A stretch of 64,000 nt of DNA from contig NZ_PQHW01000002.1 of NCBI RefSeq assembly GCF_003385215.1, positions 62,001-126,000 on the forward strand, written 5' to 3'. The notes below the pieces were generated by a model that saw only the letters and a program-made list of their open reading frames with translations, did no database searches and was not told where the DNA came from. A program made the translations under genes and the position numbers. How positions within the stretch are numbered: the stretch's first letter is position 1; every line of letters starts with the position of its first letter. The stretch is from Amycolatopsis thermalba (GTDB lineage Bacteria > Actinomycetota > Actinomycetes > Mycobacteriales > Pseudonocardiaceae). This document shows positions 1 through 7,683 of this stretch, piece by piece.

Positions 1-123
1 GCCGCGGAGGCGAAGTCGCTGTCCGAACCGGCCGCGAAGGCCGTGCGCGCGCTCTTCGCGTCCTACGCCTGCGACAGCTTCGAGGCACCGGTCGCCGACC
101 TCGAGGCGCTCGGCCTGCTGTAG
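1..123 (+). CDS. C-terminal fragment of an unrecognised protein (5' end outside window)
   Basis: The first 40 codons read through to a TAG and end in the peptide ADLEALGLL. The fragment is alanine-rich and probably helical, with no motif I can assign to a family. Its stop codon overlaps the GTG start of the IclR regulator that follows (TAGTG). The two are therefore probably co-transcribed and the regulator may control this gene. Function unknown. Confidence 0.6.
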   Translation, partial: AAEAKSLSEPAAKAVRALFASYACDSFEAPVADLEALGLL

Positions 124-758
124 TGAGCGCCGAAGGCTCGCTGACCCTCGACCGCGGCCTGGCGTTGCTGCAGGCCGTGGCCGACGCCGACGGCGACGCG
201 GCCACGATCTCCGAGCTGGCCGCCGCGATCGGCGCCAGCCGCGCCGCCGTCTACCGGTTGCTGGTGCCGCTGGCCGCGCGTGGGCTGGTGTGGCGCGACG
301 GCAGCAAGGTCCGGCTGGGCATCGGCGTGCTGCGGCTGGCCGGGCAAGTGGTCCCGCAGCTGCGGGAAGCCGCGCGTCCGGCGCTGCGCGAGCTGGCGGA
401 GAAGGCCGGCGCGACCGCGCACCTGTCGATCGCCGAGGGTGACCTGGTCGAATCGGTGGTGACGGTCGAGCCCTCGTGGACCGACTTCCACGTGTCCTAC
501 CGGGTCGGCGCCCGCCACCCGATCGGTGTCGGCGCCGCGGGCAAGGCGCTGACCCTGCGTCGCGGGAGCCGGGGCTGGGCGGCGGTCACCGGCGAACCCC
601 AGCGCGGGACCTCGGGCGTCGCCGCGCCGGTGCGCGGCGTGCCGGGCCTGCGGGCGGTCGTCGGCGTGATCGCGCTGGGCCCGCTCAACGCCGAAACCGT
701 GGGCCCCCAGGTGGTGGACGCCGCCGCCGCGGTCGCCGAGGCGCTGCGCGGCGGTTAA
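123..758 (+). CDS. IclR family transcriptional regulator
   Basis: A 211-residue DNA-binding regulator. Residues 5-65 form the IclR winged helix-turn-helix (LDRGLALLQAVADA; ISELAAAIGASRAAVYRLL). Residues 75-205 are the effector-binding domain, with the typical GVGAAGKAL stretch near 140. IclR proteins are usually about 250 residues, so the effector domain is shortened between GKAL and the final helix. The start is GTG at 123, overlapping the upstream TAG, which indicates translational coupling. The stop (TAA 756-758) overlaps the stop of a decayed gene on the other strand. The target is unknown but is likely the upstream gene. Confidence 0.85.
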   Translation: MSAEGSLTLDRGLALLQAVADADGDAATISELAAAIGASRAAVYRLLVPLAARGLVWRDGSKVRLGIGVLRLAGQVVPQLREAARPALRELAEKAGATAHLSIAEGDLVESVVTVEPSWTDFHVSYRVGARHPIGVGAAGKALTLRRGSRGWAAVTGEPQRGTSGVAAPVRGVPGLRAVVGVIALGPLNAETVGPQVVDAAAAVAEALRGG

Positions 759-943
759 CGCGCGCGGCGGTATTCGGCGGCCGCCGCCTCGTACTGCCGG
801 TGCTCGGCCTCGTGGTCCGGATCGGGTCGCGGCGATGCGTTCGCCGCGCACCACCAGGTAGCCGCGGACGTGCCCGTTGCTGTTGCGCGAGCCCGGCGGA
901 CGTACTGGCCCGCGGTCCGCCGGGCGACGATCGCGCTGACGAC
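755..943 (-). pseudogene. Decayed reading frame, remnant of a small hypothetical gene
   Basis: The minus strand carries protein-like sequence split over two frames. One frame gives SAIVARRTAGQYVR, the second gives GSRNSNGHVRGYLVVRGER, and the first frame resumes as PDPDHEAEHRQYEAAAAEY before a TAA at 757-755. Two compensating frameshifts, near 900 and 825, would join these into one short protein. There is no start codon, and the first frame is separated from the upstream exporter gene only by that gene's TAG. It reads as a degraded gene. The family is not recognised. Confidence 0.4.
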
Positions 944-1543
944 CTAGGCGAAGGCCTGCACGACCGCCAGCAGGGCGAACACCGCGAACGCGAACCCGGC
1001 GATGCGCTGCAGCAGCTTCGGCTTGAGGCGGCCGCGCACCTTGTGCCCGATGAACACCGCGACCGAGGCGACCGTGATCAGGGCGAGCAGCGAGCCGGCG
1101 CCGACCATCAGCGGGTGGCCGTACCGGGCGGTCAGCCCGGCGGTCGCCAGCTGGGACGCGTCGCCCCACTCGGCGGCGAACAGCACGCCGAACGACGTGG
1201 CCGCGGAGCGCAGGAACGTCACCGGCTTCACCCCTTGGCGCGCCGCGTCCTCGCCGCTCTCGTCGGCCGCGGAGAAGCCCTCGCGCAACAGCAGGAAGGC
1301 CCCGAGCCCGAACAACGCCGCGACGACCGCCGCGACCAGGCCGTCCGGTAGCAGGGTGAGCGCCCGGCCGAACAGCACCGCGATCGTGGACTGCACGGCG
1401 AACGCGAGGGAAACCCCGAGCAGGACCGGCCACGCGCGGAAGCGGGTGGTCAGCACGAGGGTGGCGATCATCGTCTTGTCCGGCAGCTCCACGGCCAGGA
1501 CGAGCACGTACGCGCTCAGCAGCGCCAGCAGTGCGGTACTCAC
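944..1543 (-). CDS. GDT1/UPF0016 (TMEM165) family membrane transporter, probable Mn2+/Ca2+ exporter
   Basis: About 199 residues with six hydrophobic segments in two halves. Each half carries the family's E-x-G-D-[KR]-[ST]-like signature: ELPDKT near residue 20 and EWGDASQ near 125. These acidic motifs form the cation path in the GDT1/MneA family, which exports Mn2+ (or Ca2+/H+) from the cytoplasm. The reading frame is open to 1717, but the extra N-terminus is not membrane-like. GTG 1543 follows an AAAGGGGAG ribosome site and matches the family's N-terminus; GTG 1555 is an alternative. The ribosome site is buried in a 10-bp hairpin (see leader), suggesting translational control. Confidence 0.85.
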   Translation of the reverse strand: MSTALLALLSAYVLVLAVELPDKTMIATLVLTTRFRAWPVLLGVSLAFAVQSTIAVLFGRALTLLPDGLVAAVVAALFGLGAFLLLREGFSAADESGEDAARQGVKPVTFLRSAATSFGVLFAAEWGDASQLATAGLTARYGHPLMVGAGSLLALITVASVAVFIGHKVRGRLKPKLLQRIAGFAFAVFALLAVVQAFA

Positions 1544-1553
1544 GGTGATTTCC

Positions 1554-1652
1554 ACTCCCCTTTCACTGCAACGATAAAGGGGAGTTCCGGCAATTGCCAG
1601 CAGATCGGTTTCGCGAATTGCCGGTTTTCGGTTCGCCAGAATTACTTCTGGC
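1554..1652 (-). promoter_or_regulatory. Structured 5' leader of the GDT1 gene: three consecutive hairpins
   Basis: Reading toward the exporter gene there are three inverted repeats: 1652-1635 (7-bp stem, 4-nt loop), 1624-1587 (9-bp stem CCGGCAATT/AATTGCCGG, 20-nt loop) and 1585-1554 (10-bp stem, 12-nt loop). The last hairpin contains the ribosome-binding AAAGGGGAG in its 3' arm. The segment is also AT-richer than its surroundings. I did not find the conserved core of the yybP-ykoY Mn riboswitch, so this is a candidate regulator of unknown class. Confidence 0.5.
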
Positions 1653-1867
1653 TCGGGCGCAGTTTTTTCTTCGCCGCACCGAAACCTGCCTTGAGCTGGG
1701 GAAGAACCGGTCGTCAATCCTGGTCGGATAGCCCGTCGCGCGGCGATGGCGGCGGGTGACCGGGGATTGTTGTCGAGGTATTCGTGAAGTGGTTCGCAAG
1801 GCCTGTGGTGCCGGTCACCGCGCTTGATGCGGAACGAGCGCCCCGCTTGTCAAAGCCGTGTCGGTGA

Positions 1868-1910
1868 CCGGGACCTTGGTCCCGGCACGATCAGGACCGC
1901 GGGACCTGAT
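1868..1910 (+). promoter_or_regulatory. Two adjacent palindromes upstream of cydA
   Basis: 1868-1885 is a perfect palindrome (CCGGGACCTTGGTCCCGG). Five bases later, 1890-1910 is an imperfect one (ATCAGG/CCTGAT arms around a 9-nt centre). They lie 33-75 bp before the cydA GTG. They could be operator sites or hairpins in the mRNA leader. Neither matches the Rex or CRP consensus I know. The rest of 1653-1942 shows nothing gene-like. Confidence 0.35.
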
Positions 1911-1942
1911 GCCGGACCACGGAAGCGAGCAGTCTGAATGAC

Positions 1943-3421
1943 GTGGACGTGCTCCAGCTGGCGCGGTGGCAGTTCGGGATCACCACCGTCTACCACTTCC
2001 TCATGGTCCCGCTCACCATCGGACTGTCGGTCCTCGTCGCGGGGATGCAGACCGCCTGGGTCCGCACCGGTGAGCAGCGCTACTACCAGATGACCAAGTT
2101 CTGGGGGAAGCTCCTGCTGGTCAACTTCGCCATGGGCGTGGTGACCGGCATCGTCCAGGAGTTCCAGTTCGGGATGAACTGGAACGCCTACTCCCGCTTC
2201 GTCGGTGACGTGTTCGGGGCGCCACTGGCGATGGAGGGCCTGGTCGCCTTCTTCGTCGAGTCGACGTTCCTCGGCCTGTGGATCTTCGGCTGGGACCGGC
2301 TGCCGAAGAAGGTGCACCTGGCCTGCGCCTGGGCGTTCTCGCTGGCCACGATCGCCTCCGCGTACTTCATCCTCGCCGCGAACTCGTGGATGCAGCACCC
2401 GGTCGGCGCCGAGATCGTCGACGGCAGGCCGACGCTGAACTCGATCTGGGCGGTGCTCACCAACAACACCGCGCTCGCCGCGATCCCGCACACCATCGCC
2501 GGCGCGTTCTCCGTCGCCGCGGCGTTCCTGGTCGGCATCGCCGCCTGGCACCTGTGGCGCAAGCGCAAGACCGACGACGAGCACCGCGCGGTGTGGCGGT
2601 CGTCGATCCGCCTCGGCGGCTGGACCGGCATCGTCGCGTTCGCGGTGCTGGCGATCACCGGCGACTTCCAGGGCAAGCTGATGTTCGAGCAGCAGCCGAT
2701 GAAGATGGCCTCGGCCGAGGCGCTCTGCCACACCGAGCAGCCGGCCAGCTTCTCGATCATCGCGATCGGCGACGTCACCTCGGAGAACTGCGAGGACGTC
2801 AAGACGTTCAACGTGCCCGCGCTGCTGTCCTTCCTCGCGCACAACGACTTCAGCACCGAGGTCAAGGGCGTCGAGGACCTGGTGACCGAGTACCAGGCCC
2901 GCTACGGCACGAACTACCCGGACGACCCGCAGCTCGGCGAGCTGGCCGGCAAACCGATCGACTACGTGCCGAACCTCCCGGTGACCTACTGGGGCTTCCG
3001 GATCATGATCGGCTTCGGCGCGATCTCAGCGGGCACCGGATTGCTGGCACTGTGGCTGACCCGCAAGAACCGGATCCCGGACACGAAGTGGTTCCCGCGC
3101 CTGGCGCTGCTGAGCATCGCGACGCCGTTCATCGGCAACAGTGCGGGCTGGATCTTCACCGAGATGGGCCGCCAGCCGTTCGTCGTGGTGCCCAACCCGT
3201 CCGGTGTGGACGGTGTGTGGATGTTCACCGCGCAGGCCGTGTCGCGGATCTCCACCGGTGAGGTGTGGACCTCGCTGATCGCGCTGACCAGCCTCTACGC
3301 CGTGCTCGGCGTGGTGGAGGTGTTCTTGATCCGCAAGTACGTCCGCGGCGGCATCGACGGTGTGATCCCGCCCGAGAAGACCGACAACGAGGGCAAGGAC
3401 GAACTTGCCTTCGCCTACTAG
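1943..3421 (+). CDS. cydA: Cytochrome bd ubiquinol/menaquinol oxidase subunit I
   Basis: A 492-residue integral membrane subunit that carries the haems and oxidises quinol at the terminal oxidase. It opens MDVLQLARWQFGITTVYHFL, the conserved CydA N-terminus including haem-ligand His18, and has the GRQPF motif near residue 415. Its length is that of the short-Q-loop type usual in actinobacteria. GTG 1943 is chosen because it gives this N-terminus exactly; an ATG at 1938 is out of frame. cydB starts 9 bp downstream. The enzyme serves respiration at low oxygen or under stress. Confidence 0.98.
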   Translation: MDVLQLARWQFGITTVYHFLMVPLTIGLSVLVAGMQTAWVRTGEQRYYQMTKFWGKLLLVNFAMGVVTGIVQEFQFGMNWNAYSRFVGDVFGAPLAMEGLVAFFVESTFLGLWIFGWDRLPKKVHLACAWAFSLATIASAYFILAANSWMQHPVGAEIVDGRPTLNSIWAVLTNNTALAAIPHTIAGAFSVAAAFLVGIAAWHLWRKRKTDDEHRAVWRSSIRLGGWTGIVAFAVLAITGDFQGKLMFEQQPMKMASAEALCHTEQPASFSIIAIGDVTSENCEDVKTFNVPALLSFLAHNDFSTEVKGVEDLVTEYQARYGTNYPDDPQLGELAGKPIDYVPNLPVTYWGFRIMIGFGAISAGTGLLALWLTRKNRIPDTKWFPRLALLSIATPFIGNSAGWIFTEMGRQPFVVVPNPSGVDGVWMFTAQAVSRISTGEVWTSLIALTSLYAVLGVVEVFLIRKYVRGGIDGVIPPEKTDNEGKDELAFAY

Positions 3422-3430
3422 GGGACGGCC

Positions 3431-4438
3431 ATGAGCCTGGAAACGATCTGGTTCTGCATCATCGTCGCCTTCTGGCTGGGGTACCTGTTCCTGGAGGGCT
3501 TCGACTTCGGCGTCGGCATGCTGCTGCCGGTCCTCGGCCGCGACAACACCGAACGGCGGGTCATGATCAACACGATCGGCCCGGTGTGGGACGGCAACGA
3601 GGTCTGGCTGATCGTCGCCGCCGGCGCGATGTTCGCGGCCTTCCCCAGCTGGTACGCGTCACTGTTCTCGGCCACCTACCTGCCGCTGCTGCTGGTGCTG
3701 CTCGCGCTCATCGGCCGCGGGGTGGCGTTCGAGTACCGCGGCAAGGTGGACTCGGCACGCTGGCGCCGCAACTGGGACCGCGTCATCGTGCTCGGCTCGT
3801 GGATCCCGCCGCTGGGCGTCGGCCTCATCCTGACCACCACGGTCCTCGGCCTGCCGCTGGACGAGCACGGCAACCGGATCGGCGGCGCGTTCGAGTCGGT
3901 CCGCTGGGACACGCTGCTCGGCGCGCTCGCGGTGGTCGGGTTCGCGCTGGTGCACGGCGCGGCGTTCCTGGCGCTCAAGACCGCGGGTGACCTGCGGGAG
4001 CGGGCGCGGCTGTTCGCCGTCCGCGCGCTGCCGGTCGCGTTGCTGCCGCTGTTCGCCCTGCTGGCGGTCGTGCAGTGGCGGTCGGGTGCACTGTGGACAC
4101 TCGTGGCGCTTGCCGTCGCGGTGGTGGCCGCGGTGGTCGCCTGGCGCAAGCTGGTGGCCGACCGGGACGGGCAGGCCTTCGCCGCGCTGGGCGTCGCCAT
4201 CGCCGCGGCCGTGGTCACGCTGTTCGGGTCGCTCTACCCGGACGTGCTGCCCTCGACGCTCGACCCGGCCAACTCGCTGACCGTCGCGGAAACCGCGTCC
4301 AGCCCGTACACGCTCGAGGTGATCACCTGGGTCGGCGCGTTCGGCGCCCCCGCCGTGCTGGTCTACCAGGGCTGGACGTACTGGGTGTTCCGCAAGCGGA
4401 TCAGCGCCGCCCACATCCCGCCGGTGCACACCCCATGA
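3431..4438 (+). CDS. cydB: Cytochrome bd oxidase subunit II
   Basis: 335 residues, with about eight membrane segments. The N-terminus (TIWFCIIVAFWLGYLFLEGF, followed by the DFGVGMLLP segment) and the internal GPVWDGNEVWLI segment are CydB hallmarks. It partners CydA in the haem b/d quinol oxidase. It lies 9 bp after cydA, and its TGA overlaps the ATG of cydDC (ATGA), so the three genes form one tightly coupled operon. Confidence 0.98.
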   Translation: MSLETIWFCIIVAFWLGYLFLEGFDFGVGMLLPVLGRDNTERRVMINTIGPVWDGNEVWLIVAAGAMFAAFPSWYASLFSATYLPLLLVLLALIGRGVAFEYRGKVDSARWRRNWDRVIVLGSWIPPLGVGLILTTTVLGLPLDEHGNRIGGAFESVRWDTLLGALAVVGFALVHGAAFLALKTAGDLRERARLFAVRALPVALLPLFALLAVVQWRSGALWTLVALAVAVVAAVVAWRKLVADRDGQAFAALGVAIAAAVVTLFGSLYPDVLPSTLDPANSLTVAETASSPYTLEVITWVGAFGAPAVLVYQGWTYWVFRKRISAAHIPPVHTP

Positions 4439-7400
4439 GCTTTCCCGGACGCTCCGTCCTTCCCGCATCGGTGTCCACAGCGGACACCACGCGTCCGGGA
4501 AAGGGTCCGCTCGGCGCGCTGCCCTTGTTGTCCGCGGCGGCGCGCCGGGCGCTCGCCCTCTCCGGGCTGCTCGCGCTCGGCAACGCCGCGGCGCTGGTAG
4601 CGCAGGCCTTCCTGCTCGCCTCGGTGTGTGCCGCGGTGGTCGCCGGGCACGACATCACCGCCGGCCGGCTGGTCGCGCTGGGCGGGGTGGTCGTCGGACG
4701 CGCGCTGATCGCGTGGGCGCTGCGGGTGGTCGCCGCGCGGGCCGCGGCGGGGGCCAAGGAGGAGCTACGGGCCAAGGTCGTCGACCACGCGCTGCGGCTC
4801 GGGCCGGAGTGGATCGCGCGCCGTGGGCCGGGCGAGCTGACCGCGGTGACCACCAAGGGCCTGGACGCGCTGGACGCCTACTTCACCGAGTACCTGCCCG
4901 CGCTGGTCACCGCCGCCGTGGTGCCGCTCGGCGCGGGGGCGGCCGTGCTGTTCGCGGACTGGCCGTCCGCGGTGATCATCGCGCTGACCGTGCCGTTGCT
5001 GCCGATGTTCGCGATCCTCGTCGGCAAGTACACCGCCGACCGGTCGGCGGCCGCGACCGACGCGCTGCAGCGGATGTCCGGCCACCTGCTGGAACTCGTG
5101 CGCGCGCTGCCGGTTTTGGCCGCGTTCCGCCGCGCGGAGGCGCAGGCCGAAGCGGTGCGGCGGGTGTCGGAGAAGCACCGGCGGGCGACCCTGAAGACGT
5201 TGAAGGTCGCGTTCTCCTCGGCGTTCGTGCTGGAGCTGGCGGCGACGCTGTCGGTCGCGCTGGTCGCCGTGGTCATCGGCGTGCGGCTGGTGGGCGGTGA
5301 CCTGTCCCTCGCGATCGGGCTCGGCGTGCTGATCCTGGCGCCCGAGTGCTACCAGCCGCTGCGGGCGGTCGGCGCGGCCTTCCACGCCAGCGAGGACGGG
5401 GTGGAGGCGGTCCGCCGCGTCACCGACGTGCTCGCCGAACCGGTCACGCCGGAGGGCACCGCGATTCCCGGCCGGGGTGAGGTGCGGGTCGCGGGTCTGC
5501 GGGTGGCGCGGCGCGGGGGCTTCGCGCCGGACGGCGAGACGTTCACGCTGCGCCCCGGCACGCTGACCCGGCTCGATTCGCCGAGTGGCGCTGGCAAGTC
5601 GACGACGCTCGCCGTCCTGCTGGGCTTCGTGCGGCCGTCCGCCGGGACGGTGCTGATCGACGGTGTCCCGCTGAGCGAGGTCGACATGTCGGCTTTCCGG
5701 CGGGACATCGCGTGGGTGCCGCAGAACCCGGCGTTCACCGGCGGCACCGTCCGGGCCGAGCTGGACCTCGCGCTGGACCAGCCGCCCGACCCGGTCGAGG
5801 TCGATGCGCTGCTCATCGAGCTCAACCTCGCCGGGCTGGCCGACGCGCCGGTCCACGAACTGTCCACCGGACAGCGCCAGCGGGTCGCGGTCGCGCGGGC
5901 GCTGCTGCGCGTCCGGCACGGCGCGTGGCTCCTGCTGCTCGACGAGCCCACCGCGCACCAGGACGCCGCCAACGCCGCGCTGGTCGAGGCCGCCATCGCG
6001 TCCACCCTGCCGCTGGGCACCGCCGTCCTCCTGGCCGCGCACCACCGGGAAACCCACCTGCCGGCCACACACGCGGCGACGACCGCGCCGCACGTCACGG
6101 TTGCCGACGCCGCGGAGCCGCAGCCGCTCCGGGGAGTGGTGAGCCGCCGGTTCGTCGGCGGCGCCGCGGTCGGGGCGCTCGCGTTGCTCGCCGGGGTGGC
6201 GCTGACCGCGACCTCGGGCTGGCTCATCGCCAAGGCGTCGTTCCAGCCGCCGATCCTGACGCTGACCGTCGCGGTCGTCGGGGTGCGGGCCTTCGGGCTC
6301 GGCCGCGCGGTGCTGCGCTACCTGGAGCGGCTGATCACGCACGACGCCGCGTTCCGCATCGCCGGGCAGCTGCGGGTCCGCCTGTGGCGGGGGCTCGTCC
6401 GGCTCGGCCCCGCCCGCACGCTCGGCCTGCGGTTCGGCGAGGGGCAGCGGCGGCTGGTCGCCGACGTCGACACCGTTCGCGACCTGCTGCCGCGCGTGGT
6501 GACCCCGCCGCTGGTCGCGGTGCTGGTGCTGGCCGGGGCGATCGCCGTGCAGACGATCCTGCTGCCGGTGGCCGGGCTCGTGCTCGCCGCCGCCGTGCTG
6601 GTCGGCGCCCTCGCCGCGCCCGCGCTCGCGCTGCGGCTGGAGCGCCGGGCGACCACCGCGCTCGCCGAGGGGCGCCGGACGGTCAGCGCCCAGGTGCTCG
6701 GCCTGTTCGGCGCCGCCGCCGAGCTGATCGCGTTCGGCGCGCACCGCCGCCGCCGGAAAGACCTCGCGCGCGCCGACGACCGGCTGGCTCACCAGGCCCG
6801 GCGGCAGGCGTTCGGGGCGGGCGCGGCCGACGCCTTGATCACGCTGGTCACCGGGGCGGCCGCGGTCGCCGGGGTCGGCCTGGCCGCGGGCTCGGGCATC
6901 GACCCCGTGCTCGCGCCCGTCCTCGCCCTGGTGCCGCTGGCCCTGGCCGAGGTCCTCGCGATGCTGCCGCCGGTGGCCCAGCACTGGGACCCGCTGCGCA
7001 CGTCGATGGACCGGATCGCCGACGTCGAGCGCTCGCAGCCGCAGCCGCCCGTGGCACACGGCCCGATCGCCTTCGAGCACGCCGACCTCGGCTGGACCAC
7101 CCCCGTGCTGCGGGACGTGGACCTGCGGATCCCGGCGGGCACGCACGTCGCCGTCGTCGGCCCGTCGGGTGCCGGCAAGTCGACCCTGCTCGCCGCGCTG
7201 CTCGGGTTCCTGCCCGCCCAGCGCGGACGCCTGACCACCGCCGCCGAGGTGGCCTGGGCGCCCCAGGAACCGCAGCTCGTTTCGACGACGGTCGCGGAGA
7301 ACCTGCGCCTGGCCGACCCGCACGCCGACGACGACCGGCTGCGCGAAGCCCTGCGCCTGGCCTGCCTGGACCTGCCGCTGGACACCGTCCTCGGCGACGC

Positions 7401-7683
7401 CGGCAGCGGCCTGTCCGGCGGTCAGGCGCAACGGCTCGCGGTCGCGCGGGCGCTGGTCGCGGCCCCGCGGGCGGACCTCGTCCTGCTCGACGAGCCGACC
7501 GCGCACCTCGACGAGCCGACGGCCCGCCGGCTGCGGGCCAACCTGCGTACCGCCCTGGCCGGCCGTACGGTCGTGCACGTCACCCACCACGCCGAGGAGG
7601 CGGCCGAGGCCGACCTCGTCCTCGACGTGCGTGACGGGCGTGTCAGCGTGCGGATGCCGGCCCTGGAAGGCGGCTACGCTTGA
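4435..7683 (+). CDS. cydDC: Fused CydD-CydC ABC exporter for cytochrome bd assembly
   Basis: A 1082-residue fusion of two ABC half-transporters, each a six-helix membrane domain plus an ATPase. CydDC exports cysteine/glutathione-type thiols (or handles haem) in the periplasm and is needed for cytochrome bd maturation. The first ATPase has Walker A SPSGAGKST (about residue 382), signature LSTGQ (476) and Walker B LLLLDEPTA. The second has GPSGAGKST (909), LSGGQ (993) and VLLDEPTAHLDE. The first P-loop lacks its initial glycine and has a variant signature, so the two sites look asymmetric. Fusion is common in actinobacteria. ATG 4435 overlaps the cydB stop; a longer open frame from 4075 merely shadows cydB. 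Confidence 0.95.
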   Translation: MSFPGRSVLPASVSTADTTRPGKGPLGALPLLSAAARRALALSGLLALGNAAALVAQAFLLASVCAAVVAGHDITAGRLVALGGVVVGRALIAWALRVVAARAAAGAKEELRAKVVDHALRLGPEWIARRGPGELTAVTTKGLDALDAYFTEYLPALVTAAVVPLGAGAAVLFADWPSAVIIALTVPLLPMFAILVGKYTADRSAAATDALQRMSGHLLELVRALPVLAAFRRAEAQAEAVRRVSEKHRRATLKTLKVAFSSAFVLELAATLSVALVAVVIGVRLVGGDLSLAIGLGVLILAPECYQPLRAVGAAFHASEDGVEAVRRVTDVLAEPVTPEGTAIPGRGEVRVAGLRVARRGGFAPDGETFTLRPGTLTRLDSPSGAGKSTTLAVLLGFVRPSAGTVLIDGVPLSEVDMSAFRRDIAWVPQNPAFTGGTVRAELDLALDQPPDPVEVDALLIELNLAGLADAPVHELSTGQRQRVAVARALLRVRHGAWLLLLDEPTAHQDAANAALVEAAIASTLPLGTAVLLAAHHRETHLPATHAATTAPHVTVADAAEPQPLRGVVSRRFVGGAAVGALALLAGVALTATSGWLIAKASFQPPILTLTVAVVGVRAFGLGRAVLRYLERLITHDAAFRIAGQLRVRLWRGLVRLGPARTLGLRFGEGQRRLVADVDTVRDLLPRVVTPPLVAVLVLAGAIAVQTILLPVAGLVLAAAVLVGALAAPALALRLERRATTALAEGRRTVSAQVLGLFGAAAELIAFGAHRRRRKDLARADDRLAHQARRQAFGAGAADALITLVTGAAAVAGVGLAAGSGIDPVLAPVLALVPLALAEVLAMLPPVAQHWDPLRTSMDRIADVERSQPQPPVAHGPIAFEHADLGWTTPVLRDVDLRIPAGTHVAVVGPSGAGKSTLLAALLGFLPAQRGRLTTAAEVAWAPQEPQLVSTTVAENLRLADPHADDDRLREALRLACLDLPLDTVLGDAGSGLSGGQAQRLAVARALVAAPRADLVLLDEPTAHLDEPTARRLRANLRTALAGRTVVHVTHHAEEAAEADLVLDVRDGRVSVRMPALEGGYA

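Noticed and set aside
1554-1652. yybP-ykoY manganese riboswitch upstream of the GDT1 gene
   Set aside because: Hairpins are present, but the conserved core sequences of that class were not found, so only an unclassified structured leader is claimed.
4765-7590. Very long minus-strand open frame opposite cydDC
   Set aside because: Arg/Gly/Asp/Gln-rich translation without domain motifs; it is the high-GC shadow of the strongly supported cydDC gene.
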